From contig JAFGVV010000066.1 in assembly GCA_016937795.1 (NCBI GenBank), forward strand, positions 1-64,000: a stretch of DNA of 64,000 bases. The letters are read 5' to 3'. This stretch comes from Paludibacteraceae bacterium. Lineage in GTDB: Bacteria > Bacteroidota > Bacteroidia > Bacteroidales > Paludibacteraceae. The first letter of the stretch is position 1. The number at the start of each line of letters is the position of its first letter. Shown here in pieces: positions 35,249 through 43,974 of this stretch. A program made the position numbers and the translations under genes. The notes beneath the pieces are model-generated. The model did no database searches, was not told where the DNA came from, and was given only the letters and a program-made list of their open reading frames with translations.

Positions 35249-38248
35249 TTACTTCTTAGCTTCTGCATTTACAGTAATATCTTTCTTCTTGAGACGTTTG
35301 TAGATTTCGTAAGTAACCGGTGAAGCTACAAAAATCGAAGAATATGTACCAATACCGATACCGAACAACATTGCAAAGATAAATCCGCGTATCGTTTCGC
35401 CGCCAAATACAAATATCGCAATCAATACAACCAATGTACTTACAGACGTACTAAATGTACGACTTAAGGTGGAATTGATAGCATCGTTCATTACAGTCTT
35501 ACGATCGCGTTTTGGGTATAGTCCTACGTTCTCGCGAATACGGTCGAATACAATCACTGTATCGTTTACCGAATAACCCACCACCGTCAGAATCGCAGCA
35601 ATAAACGACTGGTCGATCTCCATCGAGAATGGCATAATGCTATACAGCAAGGAGAATGAACCAATGGTAATAACAGCATCGTGAATAAGAGCTGCTGTTG
35701 CACCAAGTGCATAAGACAGTTCGCGGAATCGGATAAAGATATACAGTCCAATGGCCAGGATTGCGAAAATTACTGCCCATACGGCTGCTGTTTTAATGTC
35801 GTCGGCAATTGTAGGACCTACTTTTTGTGAACTTTGAATATTTTCGTCAACAAAAACATCTTTGGTAGCGCCTTCTTTTAACAAGGGTTTCAGTCCGTTA
35901 TAAAGTCTTTCTTCAATTTCATTATCAATGGTTTCTGAATTTTCATCAATTTTGTATTTTGTTGAAATTCGAACCTGATTGTCCGACCCAATGGTAATTA
36001 CCTGAACAGATGTTCCTTCGAACTGACCTTCGAGCATATTGCGTATTTCGTCGGTTTTTACTGTTTCATCGAAACGCACCACATAGTTACGTCCACCGCT
36101 AAAGTCGATACCAAGATTCAAACCTCGTGTGGCAAACGAAATAACGCTGATAAGTAACAATACTCCTGAAATATAGTAAGCAATTTTACGACCACCAAGG
36201 AAGTTGATGTTCAATCCCTGGAACCAGTTTTTGGTAATCTCTGTAGTGAATGGTAGTTCTTTTGCTTTCTCGCGTTTTGCGTACATTTCGAGCAGTAAGC
36301 GGGTTAGGAAAACTGCGGTAATAAACGAAGTAATAATACCAATAATCAGTGTGTTGGCAAAACCTTTGATAGGGCCGGTGCCAAAAACTGAAAGTACAAT
36401 GCCGGTAATCAGAGTGGTTACGTTGGCATCCACAATGGCTGAGATTGCATTTTTGTAACCATCCTGAATGGCACGATTCATTGTTTTTCCTGCACGTAAT
36501 TCTTCACGGATACGTTCGTAAATAATTACGTTTCCATCCACGGCCATCCCCAGTGTGAGTACAATACCGGCAATGCCGGGAAGTGTGAGTACTGCTGAGA
36601 ACGAAGCCAGAATTCCAAACAGGAAGAATACATTGGCAAACAAAGCCATGTCGGCAATAAGTCCGGGTACTTTTCCATAATAAAGAATCATGTAAAGCAA
36701 CACGAGGACAAATGCAATTATAAATGATATAAAGCCGCTATTGATAGCTTCCTGTCCAAGCGATGGACCAACTACATCTTCCTGGACGATACGTGCAGGT
36801 GCGGGCATTTTTCCCGATTTAAGAGTGTTTGCTAAGTCTTTTGCTTCCTGTACAGTGAAGTTTCCTGTTATTTGCGAACTTCCACCTGTAATTTCAGTAT
36901 TAACAGTTGGGAAAGAATATATATAGCCATCGAGTGCAATCGCTATCGATTTGCCAATGTTGTCTTTGGTCATACGGGCCCATGTTTTGGCACCTTCAGC
37001 ATTCATTGTCATACTTACATTGGCATATGCCGATGTTTGGCTAAAGTCGTCGCGGGCATCGGTAATCACATCTCCTGCAAGTGGAGCTCGGCCGTCGCGA
37101 TTTGTAATTTTGATAGCAACAAGCTGGAAGAATTCTCCATCCTCGTCAAGGGCTTTTACTGTCCAGCGCAAGCCGAGGTCGCGTGGCAAAACTTCTTTTA
37201 CCTGTTTGGTGGCAAAATACGCATTGATTTTAGCTGTGTCCTTGCTGTGAGCTATACCTACAACAGGGCCTTGGGTTACCTGACCATTGGCTCCTATCTG
37301 AAGAACGGCGAACAGAGGATTTTCTTTGCGTGCCTGCTCCACCATTTTTGCAGAGTCGGCATTTTGTTGTGTTTTTTGTGTCAGTGCTGCTTTCAGACTA
37401 TCAACTCCTGTAGCAGATACTGTAGCAGTAGAGTCGGCAATAGTAGCTGTGGTATCAGTTACAATTGTTGTGCCTGCACTTGCCAAAGAAGCTAATACCT
37501 GATTGGCCTGAGTGATATTGCCTATAATTTCGCTTAATTCATATGTTTCCCAAAATTCGAGATTAGCCGAACCTTGCAACAGTTTACGAACACGTTCAGG
37601 TTCTTTTACACCCGGAAGTTCAATCAGAATACGTCCTGTGTTATTGTTGTCGCGTTGGATATTCGGCTGAACTACTCCAAAACGGTCAATACGGGTACGT
37701 AGTACATTGAATGAGTTGCTTATAGCTCCATCAATTTCTTCTTTGAGCACACTTATCACTTCATCATTAGAGGTGGTAAGGGAGATTTTTTCTTTCAACT
37801 CAAATGTACTGAATACAGTAGCAAGTTTTGCATTGGGGTCGAGTTCGCGATAAGCCTGTACAAACAAATCGAGGTATTGCACCTGACTGTTCGTTTTCTG
37901 GCGTTCGCTGGCCAATGCCAGAGCCTGATTAAAGTTGGGTGAGGAGTTGTAACCTGAAAGTGCACGAATAATGTCGGGCACCGATACTTCAAGTGTCACA
38001 TTCATACCTCCTTTAAGGTCGAGACCAAGGTTTATTTCCCTTTCGCGACATTCCTTAAGCGTATAACCCAGCCATACGTTCTCGTTAGCGACAGAATCCA
38101 GATACTGGAATTCTTTCATTTTGTCCCCTGCTGCGTATTCAATCGCTTTTTTATTGTAGGTACTGGTAACAACAGTAAAGGACAGGTAAAACAAGCACAC
38201 AAGTGTGAGCGCTACTGCAAAAATCCTGATAAGTCCTTTGTTTTGCAT
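35249..38248 (-). CDS. secDF: Protein translocase subunit SecDF (fused)
   Basis: A 999-residue natural fusion of SecD and SecF that uses the proton gradient to help SecYEG release exported proteins. SecD part: first membrane helix at residues 8-28, the P1 head starting with GLDLKGGMNVTLEV (about 72), a Bacteroidota-type Ala/Thr-rich insertion near 260-310, and the membrane block beginning at about 505 with GMAVDGNVIIYERIREEL. SecF part: from about 690 with GLNLGIDFSGGRNYVVRFDE and GYSVNDTVIVFDRIRENVG. It has six plus six predicted membrane helices. It is monocistronic with its own promoter (38304-38312). All exported proteins in the window, including the T9SS cargoes, would depend on this pathway. 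Confidence 0.96.
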   Translation of the reverse strand: MQNKGLIRIFAVALTLVCLFYLSFTVVTSTYNKKAIEYAAGDKMKEFQYLDSVANENVWLGYTLKECREREINLGLDLKGGMNVTLEVSVPDIIRALSGYNSSPNFNQALALASERQKTNSQVQYLDLFVQAYRELDPNAKLATVFSTFELKEKISLTTSNDEVISVLKEEIDGAISNSFNVLRTRIDRFGVVQPNIQRDNNNTGRILIELPGVKEPERVRKLLQGSANLEFWETYELSEIIGNITQANQVLASLASAGTTIVTDTTATIADSTATVSATGVDSLKAALTQKTQQNADSAKMVEQARKENPLFAVLQIGANGQVTQGPVVGIAHSKDTAKINAYFATKQVKEVLPRDLGLRWTVKALDEDGEFFQLVAIKITNRDGRAPLAGDVITDARDDFSQTSAYANVSMTMNAEGAKTWARMTKDNIGKSIAIALDGYIYSFPTVNTEITGGSSQITGNFTVQEAKDLANTLKSGKMPAPARIVQEDVVGPSLGQEAINSGFISFIIAFVLVLLYMILYYGKVPGLIADMALFANVFFLFGILASFSAVLTLPGIAGIVLTLGMAVDGNVIIYERIREELRAGKTMNRAIQDGYKNAISAIVDANVTTLITGIVLSVFGTGPIKGFANTLIIGIITSFITAVFLTRLLLEMYAKREKAKELPFTTEITKNWFQGLNINFLGGRKIAYYISGVLLLISVISFATRGLNLGIDFSGGRNYVVRFDETVKTDEIRNMLEGQFEGTSVQVITIGSDNQVRISTKYKIDENSETIDNEIEERLYNGLKPLLKEGATKDVFVDENIQSSQKVGPTIADDIKTAAVWAVIFAILAIGLYIFIRFRELSYALGATAALIHDAVITIGSFSLLYSIMPFSMEIDQSFIAAILTVVGYSVNDTVIVFDRIRENVGLYPKRDRKTVMNDAINSTLSRTFSTSVSTLVVLIAIFVFGGETIRGFIFAMLFGIGIGTYSSIFVASPVTYEIYKRLKKKDITVNAEAKK

Positions 38249-38303
38249 GGAAATTTTATATTTAAAGATAAAACATTAATAATTCATTTTTTTCAAACGA
38301 GGT

Positions 38304-38312
38304 GCAAATATA
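38304..38312 (-). promoter_or_regulatory. Promoter -7 box for secDF
   Basis: Reads TATATTTGC on the minus strand, an exact consensus match, 56 bases upstream of the start codon. Confidence 0.6.
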
Positions 38313-38411
38313 GCATTTTTTTTATTATAAACATAGTAATGAAACAAACAGAATTGCAATTGTAAAAAAAGATGCTATCATTTTTTGTGTGAGCAGCAAA
38401 GATGTGCTCAG

Positions 38412-38966
38412 TTAGTCTTCGTTACCGGTTTTGGGATTTGCGAAGAATGTGAAATTTACATTGCCGTAATGCCTGTGGTCGTTAAAATATGGGTGTGTTG
38501 AAAAGTCCATTTTTGAGGGATGTTCCAGTATAAACAATCCTTTGCCGGAGGTCATGCAGGTGTTTATGACCAGGTCTGGTAAGGTTTCGAAGGCCGGATG
38601 ATCGTAAGGTGGATCGGCAAAAACAACATCATAGCTTGCGCGTGAGGATTTTAAAAAGCGGAATACATCAGTTTTTAGTAGCGAAAGATTCTGAATTTTA
38701 AGTTCGTTGCAAACTTTTCGGATAAAGGCACAATGCCTGTCGTTTTGTTCTACGCTTACAACCGAAGCGGCGCCACGCGAAACGAATTCGACACTTATGC
38801 TTCCTGTTCCTGCAAAAAGATCAAGTACTCGTATGTCTTCGAAGTCGATGCGGTTGTTGAGCAGGTTGAACAAGCCTTCTTTAGCAAAATCTGTTGTGGG
38901 TCGGGCTGTGATATTAGACGGGGCACTTATTCTGCGCCCTTTGAATTTTCCGCTAATTATTCTCAT
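38412..38966 (-). CDS. rsmD: 16S rRNA (guanine966-N2)-methyltransferase, RsmD
   Basis: A 184-residue SAM methyltransferase. N-terminal MRIISGKFKGRRI and RPTTDFAKEGLFNLL, SAM motif VLDLFAGTGSISVEFVSRGA, and catalytic motif VVFADPPYDH (N6/N2-type DPPY) match RsmD, which makes m2G966 in 16S rRNA. It overlaps the stop of the upstream DUF3822 gene by 4 bases (ATGA arrangement), so it is translated from the same message. Confidence 0.92.
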   Translation of the reverse strand: MRIISGKFKGRRISAPSNITARPTTDFAKEGLFNLLNNRIDFEDIRVLDLFAGTGSISVEFVSRGAASVVSVEQNDRHCAFIRKVCNELKIQNLSLLKTDVFRFLKSSRASYDVVFADPPYDHPAFETLPDLVINTCMTSGKGLFILEHPSKMDFSTHPYFNDHRHYGNVNFTFFANPKTGNED

Positions 38967-39700
38967 GCTTCAGTGGTTGTTTCACAGGTTAAAAAGTGTT
39001 TTTCGAGAGTTGCGTTATAGTTGTTTTTTTCGTTGATGTTGAATATCTTTAAGGGAGTTTGATGTGGGTCAATGTTATACAACTCTGCATTTCTCATTGC
39101 ATAATACAGTAAGTCGGTTTCGGATGTAGATTTGTAACTGTTGATGGTCATTGGTTTCCCATTTACAAAAAGCATGATGTCAATAATTTCGTTTCGACAG
39201 AATACATAAAAAGTTGTTTCAGTGGAGAGCGGCACATGGTCGGACATAAATGCTGAAAGGTGATGTTCTATCACTATTTCCGGTAAAATACTCTCCAGTG
39301 CGTCGTGTAGTGCTTGTGGGATGCTAAATATTATTATGGCAGCCCATGGTAGCAAATCGTTATGCAGCGTTTTGAAGTTTCCTGGCATTTGTGGAAACAG
39401 GAATGATAGGAAGGTTTTTTTGTGTTCGGGATTGTGTACAGACGAGGGGATGACACTGTAAAATGAACTTTCGACAATAAGGCGTATCTGGCCAAAGTTC
39501 ATATTGAACTCCTGCTGACCCGATAATATTTCGAGAATTTCTTCGGAGTTAAGCTTGCCCCATTCTGCATTTATTTGTCGTGAGACAATTGTTTTATGAT
39601 TGCTGTCGGATACAAATAAAGAAAATCCATCCGGAAAAAACCGGATGGATAAACTGTATTGTTGATTATTTGCAACAGGTTTTTGATCCATTTTTAGCAA
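38963..39700 (-). CDS. DUF3822 family protein
   Basis: A 245-residue soluble protein matching the DUF3822 family, which as I recall is an ASKHA/actin-like fold with unknown function. Seen are paired N-terminal strands (YSLSIRFFPDGFSLFVSD), a FLFPQMPG segment mid-protein and a C-terminal half with TTFYVFCRNEIIDIMLFVNG. It lies directly upstream of rsmD, with a 4-base overlap, an order common in Bacteroidota. The Met at residue 4 is an equally possible start. Confidence 0.8.
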   Translation of the reverse strand: MLKMDQKPVANNQQYSLSIRFFPDGFSLFVSDSNHKTIVSRQINAEWGKLNSEEILEILSGQQEFNMNFGQIRLIVESSFYSVIPSSVHNPEHKKTFLSFLFPQMPGNFKTLHNDLLPWAAIIIFSIPQALHDALESILPEIVIEHHLSAFMSDHVPLSTETTFYVFCRNEIIDIMLFVNGKPMTINSYKSTSETDLLYYAMRNAELYNIDPHQTPLKIFNINEKNNYNATLEKHFLTCETTTEA

Positions 39701-39735
39701 ATTATGTGTGCCTGAAAGGCTGTGTGTTGAGGAAA

Positions 39736-40419
39736 TTATTCCCAGTTACCGGCATTGTTGTTTGGAGCATCAACCGAGCCTACTTTCAACCCCGGGAATT
39801 TATCGAGTTTGCGCTGAATGTCAATAACGTTGAGTACTTCCTGACGATCGAGGTCGTGAAGATATACTTTGTACTCGACCGACGCTTCGAATAGTGCCAT
39901 TTGAATGCCTGTGGCATTGAAATAGCTGTTGTTAACTTTTAGCTCAAATTTTGCGCTGTCAGTAAATGGTACATAAGCTATCTGATCGATTGTTTCTTTT
40001 GTGAAGCGTTTTCCATATACTGTTTCAATCATGTCGAGATAAGCAGTGTCGCGGCGGAAGTTCTCAAGGCCGTTGGCTGCAATTTCTTTCATATTTCCTT
40101 TGCGTACAATGGCTGCTGCCTTTTCTTCAGTAAGTCCTGCTTCCAGTTGTTTGTCGGTAAGTGAGCCTTCTTTCAAAACCGATTTTTTCTTTGCGGTTTT
40201 CATGAATCCGATAAGCTCGTCAAAGTTGGTTGTAAAGCCACCTTTTTGGTCTTTAAATTCCATTTGTGCCGAACGAATATCGATCAGGCGCTGAATGATC
40301 ACTTTTTCTCTTGAGTCTTTAGTTTCTCCAAATTGTATAGGAGTCATAATACTCATAATACAAAAATATGTCAGCAAACCAATTGAGGCAAAAAGTAAAA
40401 TTTTGATTACTGTTTTCAT
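39736..40419 (-). CDS. Membrane-anchored protein with pilin-like N-terminal pattern, unknown
   Basis: A 227-residue protein. One N-terminal hydrophobic helix (IKILLFASIGLLTYFCIMSI) is followed by REKVIIQRLIDIRSAQMEFKDQ, a long charged helix reminiscent of pseudopilin stems, and then KGGFTTNFDELIGFM, as in type II secretion minor pilins. The rest is mixed alpha/beta with no motif I know. It precedes DUF3822 and rsmD by 35 bases and is probably cotranscribed with them. A prepilin cleavage site is absent, so the pilin likeness may be superficial. Confidence 0.7.
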   Translation of the reverse strand: MKTVIKILLFASIGLLTYFCIMSIMTPIQFGETKDSREKVIIQRLIDIRSAQMEFKDQKGGFTTNFDELIGFMKTAKKKSVLKEGSLTDKQLEAGLTEEKAAAIVRKGNMKEIAANGLENFRRDTAYLDMIETVYGKRFTKETIDQIAYVPFTDSAKFELKVNNSYFNATGIQMALFEASVEYKVYLHDLDRQEVLNVIDIQRKLDKFPGLKVGSVDAPNNNAGNWE

Positions 40420-40799
40420 CTGTTTATAATTTGTTTATTTAATTGTCGAATGGAGCTTACCATTAAAAATATTTATTGCTTTGGGTGTTGATAATTATTT
40501 TAAAATGGGCGTTTCATGCGTTTATATTTAAATTTAATAATATTTTGAGAGCTGCAGCATTTGTTGTATGCTGTCTTAAATATAATTTTTATTGAAAGAG
40601 CGTTTTTTGTTAAATCAGCAGATCTGTTTAGAAGTAATCGTCGATGCGCTGTTTTTCAGCTTGCAAATTTAGAAAAGAAAATCCAATACACCATCTTTCA
40701 CGCCTAATTTTTTCGTTGTTTTTTATGCCTTTGAGAAATAATTAAGACTTTTCTCTGTTTTTTCATTTCATTTTGGTCCTCTGCCTGAATTTTGTGTTG
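40420..40799. other. AT-rich divergent intergenic region upstream of rel
   Basis: No gene is seen in this gap of about 420 bases. It contains a leftward -7 box at 40663-40671 and ends at the rightward rel promoter at 40800-40808. No hairpin long enough to call was found. Confidence 0.5.
40663..40671 (-). promoter_or_regulatory. Possible promoter -7 box for the 40419-38412 unit
   Basis: Reads TAAATTTGC on the minus strand, an exact consensus match. It would give a leader of about 240 bases, which is long, so a nearer start may exist. Confidence 0.4.
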
Positions 40800-40808
40800 T
40801 ATATTTGC
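40800..40808 (+). promoter_or_regulatory. Promoter -7 box for rel
   Basis: TATATTTGC, an exact consensus match, 32 bases before the start codon. A TTTG at 40772-40775 lies slightly farther upstream than usual for a -33 box. Confidence 0.6.
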
Positions 40809-40840
40809 AACTATAAAAGCTTACTTCATAACATTGTCGC

Positions 40841-43030
40841 ATGACCTCAACTCATTTACCTCCTATTACAAGTCTTTACAGGAAGTTATTGTATGCTCAC
40901 AATAATCTTTTTAGCTATAACGAGCGTCGCGATATAAAATTGTGGCTTAAAAAATTTTATAATAGTGAAAGTATTCAGCAACAGGCATTCGGACACAGTT
41001 TGGCTGATAAACTTTGTATAACGGATACAGTTCTCAATGAATTAGGTTTGGGTAGAGCTGCTATATTAAGTGTGCTTTTTCAGGAAGCAGTAGATATGAA
41101 CCTGATTAGTATTGACGATATAGAAAAACGATTTAATACAAATGTTTCTTCTATTGTAAAGGGTATCAGTCGGGTACGCGAACTTTACGAAAGAAATACC
41201 TCGCTCGAAACCGAAAATTTCCGCAAACTCTTTCTCACCTTTGCCGAGGATGTACGTGTCATTCTGATTATCATAGCAGAACATTTGCAAACTATGCGCA
41301 CTTTGGCACATTACGAATCGGACAACCGCATGAATGTAGCACGCGAAAGTTCTTTTCTCTACGCACCATTAGCTCATCGAATGGGACTTTATGCCATTAA
41401 AACTGAACTCGAGGATTTATCGCTCAAGTATACCAACCGCGAAATTTACAGCGAGATAGCCCGGAAATTAAACGAAACAAAGCGTTCGCGCGAAAAATAC
41501 ATCTCTGAATTTATTGGCCCGTTAAAAGATAAACTCAACGAACTGGGTTTCGAATTCAGCATAAAAGGTCGTACAAAGTCTATTCATTCTATTTATAATA
41601 AAATGAAGAAACAGAATACGCCTTTCGAAAATATTTACGACCTCTTTGCCATTCGCATTATTTTCGATGTACCTGTTGACAAAGAGAAAGCGGCTTGCTG
41701 GCAGGCATATTCCATTGTGGCCGACATGTATCAGCCAAATCCCAAGCGTTTACGCGACTGGCTTTCGATTCCCAAATCGAACGGATACGAAAGTTTACAC
41801 ACCACCGTGCTGGGACCACAGGGGAAATGGGTGGAAGTACAAATCCGTACTGAACGCATGGACGAAGTGGCCGAAAAAGGTCTTGCAGCTCACTGGAAGT
41901 ACAAAGGCATTAAAGGTGAAAGCGGTATGGATGAATGGTTGAAAAACATTCGCGAGATTCTGGAAAATCCGGAGCTGAATGCAGTGGATTTTATGGACGA
42001 GTTCAAACTGAACCTTTACGACAAAGAGGTTTTTGTGTTTAGTCCCAAAGGCGATTTGCACAAACTGCCAAAAGGTGCTACTGCGCTCGATTTTGCGTTC
42101 TCCATTCACTCCAATCTGGGCTCGAAATGTGTGGGAGCCAAAGTGAATGGTAAAAACATGCCCATTAAATATGTGCTTAATAATGGCGATCAGGTGGAAG
42201 TGCTGACTTCGCCCACTCAAAAGCCAAATGCAGCTTGGCTGAATGTGGTGACAACTTCAAAAGCTAAAAACAAAATTCGTCAGGCACTGAAGGAAATTGA
42301 ATTTAAGGATGCCGAAATTGGCAGGGAAACCTTGATTCGCCGTTTTAAAAATTGGAAAATCGATCTTGATGATGGCAAAATTTCCCGCCTTGCCAAAAAG
42401 AAAGGTTTTAAAACTGTAAGCGACTTTTATCAGGAAATTGCACGCGAAAAAATTGACATTCTTGAAGTGCGTGAGGCTTATCAGGACATCGACAAAAAAG
42501 AATATCCGGCTGATTTGGCCGAGTTACGCAGTGCCGAATCGTTTACTGCCAGTCCCTCAACTTCCGAAATTTCAGGTAAAGACGATGTACTGGTGATAGG
42601 GCAAGATTTGAAAAATGTCGATTTTAAACTTTCAAAATGCTGCAATCCTATTTATGGCGACGAGGTTTTCGGGTTTGTGTCGGTCACTGGTGGTATCAAA
42701 ATTCACCGCACCGATTGCCCCAATGCACCTCAAATGATAGCGCGTTTTGGGTACCGAATTGTAAAAGCACGCTGGTCGGGTAAGTCGCAAGGCTCGCAAT
42801 ATCCTATCACACTGCGCATTGTAGGACACGACGATATTGGTATTGTAACGAATATTACTTCGCTCATTTCAAAAGAAAAGAATATTTCGCTTCGTTCTAT
42901 TTCTATCGATTCGAATGCCGGACTTTTTCAGGGGAATCTGACTGTGATGGTCGACGATCTGAAAGACCTTGAGAACATTGTAAAAAAAATCAAACTTATA
43001 AAAGGAGTAAAAAATGTATCGAGGTCGTAA
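40841..43030 (+). CDS. rel: RelA/SpoT family (p)ppGpp synthetase with degenerate hydrolase domain
   Basis: A 729-residue long RSH protein. In the N-terminal HD region the metal-binding residues are not conserved: LFQEAVD (79-85) stands where hydrolases have LLHDVVED, so (p)ppGpp hydrolysis is probably lost. The synthetase domain is intact: GRTKSIHSIYNKM, IYDLFAIRIIFD, then RLRDWLSIPKSNGYESLHT (about 304) and VEVQIRTERMDEVAEKGLAAHW. The RLRD sequence resembles the RxKD charge type of bifunctional enzymes, not the ExDD of E. coli RelA. A TGS domain (VFVFSPKGDLHKLPKGATAL), a zinc-finger-like region (CCNPIYGDEV) and a C-terminal ACT domain follow. I infer a ribosome-linked synthetase with RelA-like output. 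It is monocistronic with its own promoter. Confidence 0.93.
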   Translation: MTSTHLPPITSLYRKLLYAHNNLFSYNERRDIKLWLKKFYNSESIQQQAFGHSLADKLCITDTVLNELGLGRAAILSVLFQEAVDMNLISIDDIEKRFNTNVSSIVKGISRVRELYERNTSLETENFRKLFLTFAEDVRVILIIIAEHLQTMRTLAHYESDNRMNVARESSFLYAPLAHRMGLYAIKTELEDLSLKYTNREIYSEIARKLNETKRSREKYISEFIGPLKDKLNELGFEFSIKGRTKSIHSIYNKMKKQNTPFENIYDLFAIRIIFDVPVDKEKAACWQAYSIVADMYQPNPKRLRDWLSIPKSNGYESLHTTVLGPQGKWVEVQIRTERMDEVAEKGLAAHWKYKGIKGESGMDEWLKNIREILENPELNAVDFMDEFKLNLYDKEVFVFSPKGDLHKLPKGATALDFAFSIHSNLGSKCVGAKVNGKNMPIKYVLNNGDQVEVLTSPTQKPNAAWLNVVTTSKAKNKIRQALKEIEFKDAEIGRETLIRRFKNWKIDLDDGKISRLAKKKGFKTVSDFYQEIAREKIDILEVREAYQDIDKKEYPADLAELRSAESFTASPSTSEISGKDDVLVIGQDLKNVDFKLSKCCNPIYGDEVFGFVSVTGGIKIHRTDCPNAPQMIARFGYRIVKARWSGKSQGSQYPITLRIVGHDDIGIVTNITSLISKEKNISLRSISIDSNAGLFQGNLTVMVDDLKDLENIVKKIKLIKGVKNVSRS

Positions 43031-43110
43031 ATCGACATTAAGCAGACGAAACACACCTTAAAAGAACTTATCAAACTACCAGTTCTGTTCAGATTTTGTG
43101 GAAAAAAGAC

Positions 43111-43119
43111 TATATTTGC
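43111..43119 (+). promoter_or_regulatory. Promoter -7 box for the MlaE-porX-arginine run
   Basis: TATATTTGC, an exact consensus match, 85 bases before the ATG at 43204. No further consensus box is seen in the gaps downstream until 51598, so it may drive the eight kilobases to the terminator at 51571. Confidence 0.5.
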
Positions 43120-43203
43120 AAGCTTAAAAACAAAATCTATTACTGCTTCATTTTCATTATTATAGCATGAAAAAGCAGTTTATTCACTTAACATTCACGC
43201 CTT

Positions 43204-43944
43204 ATGAATATATTTCAGGATACCGGAAAATATGTGCTTTTGATGAAACGTGTACTTGTTATGCCCGACCGTTGGCGCATGTTTTTCCGTCAGTTTCCCA
43301 AGGAACTCGAAAAACTCGGTTTGCAGTCGTTACCCATCGTCATTATTATCTCCATCTTTATCGGAGCCATTATGACCATACAAACCAAGCTCAACACCGA
43401 AAACCCGATGTTACCAGCTTACAGTACCGGTTTAGTCACACGTGATACTTTGTTGCTCGAATTTTCATCCACCATTCTTTGTCTTATCTTAGCCGGAAAA
43501 ATAGGATCGAATATCGCTTCCGAAATTGGTACGATGCGCATCACCGAACAAATTGATGCTCTCGAGATTATGGGTGTAAATTCAGCTAATTTTCTCATTT
43601 TTCCTAAAATTACGGCTTTTGTAATTATGATGCCGTTTCTGGTTATTTTCAGTATGGCTGTCGGACTTATTGGCGGTTATATGGTTGGTGTTTTAACTGA
43701 TATTATTTCAGTAGCCGATTATTTATTAGGAATTCAGTATGCATTTATACCATATTACGTGTTTTATTCGTTAGTAAAATCTGTGGCTTTTGCCTTTATC
43801 ATTTCTTCGGTGGCGGCTTATTATGGCTATTATGCTAACGGAGGCGCGCTCGATGTAGGGAAAGCCAGCACCAACGCAGTGGTAAACAGTAGTATTTTGA
43901 TTCTCTTTTTCAACCTGCTGATTACCAATATAATGCTTAATTAG
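43204..43944 (+). CDS. MlaE-family lipid ABC transporter permease
   Basis: A 246-residue inner-membrane protein with five or six hydrophobic segments. It carries the MlaE hallmarks RQFPKELEKLGLQSLPIVI, FIGAIMTIQT, and the coupling region GSNIASEIGTMRITEQIDAL with EIMGVN. Such permeases move phospholipid or similar lipid between the inner membrane and the periplasm with an MlaF ATPase and an MCE-domain MlaD. Unusually, no ATPase or MCE gene follows; the next gene, after 30 bases, is porX. The partner subunits must lie elsewhere. The start at 43204 gives the expected N-terminus; an overlapping frame at 43167-43445 is spurious. Confidence 0.88.
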   Translation: MNIFQDTGKYVLLMKRVLVMPDRWRMFFRQFPKELEKLGLQSLPIVIIISIFIGAIMTIQTKLNTENPMLPAYSTGLVTRDTLLLEFSSTILCLILAGKIGSNIASEIGTMRITEQIDALEIMGVNSANFLIFPKITAFVIMMPFLVIFSMAVGLIGGYMVGVLTDIISVADYLLGIQYAFIPYYVFYSLVKSVAFAFIISSVAAYYGYYANGGALDVGKASTNAVVNSSILILFFNLLITNIMLN

Positions 43945-43974
43945 AAATACATTCGCAAAAAAAACAACTTAGAC

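Noticed and set aside
43167..43445. 92-codon open frame overlapping the MlaE gene
   Set aside because: It is a shadow in another frame; the MlaE frame has full family features.
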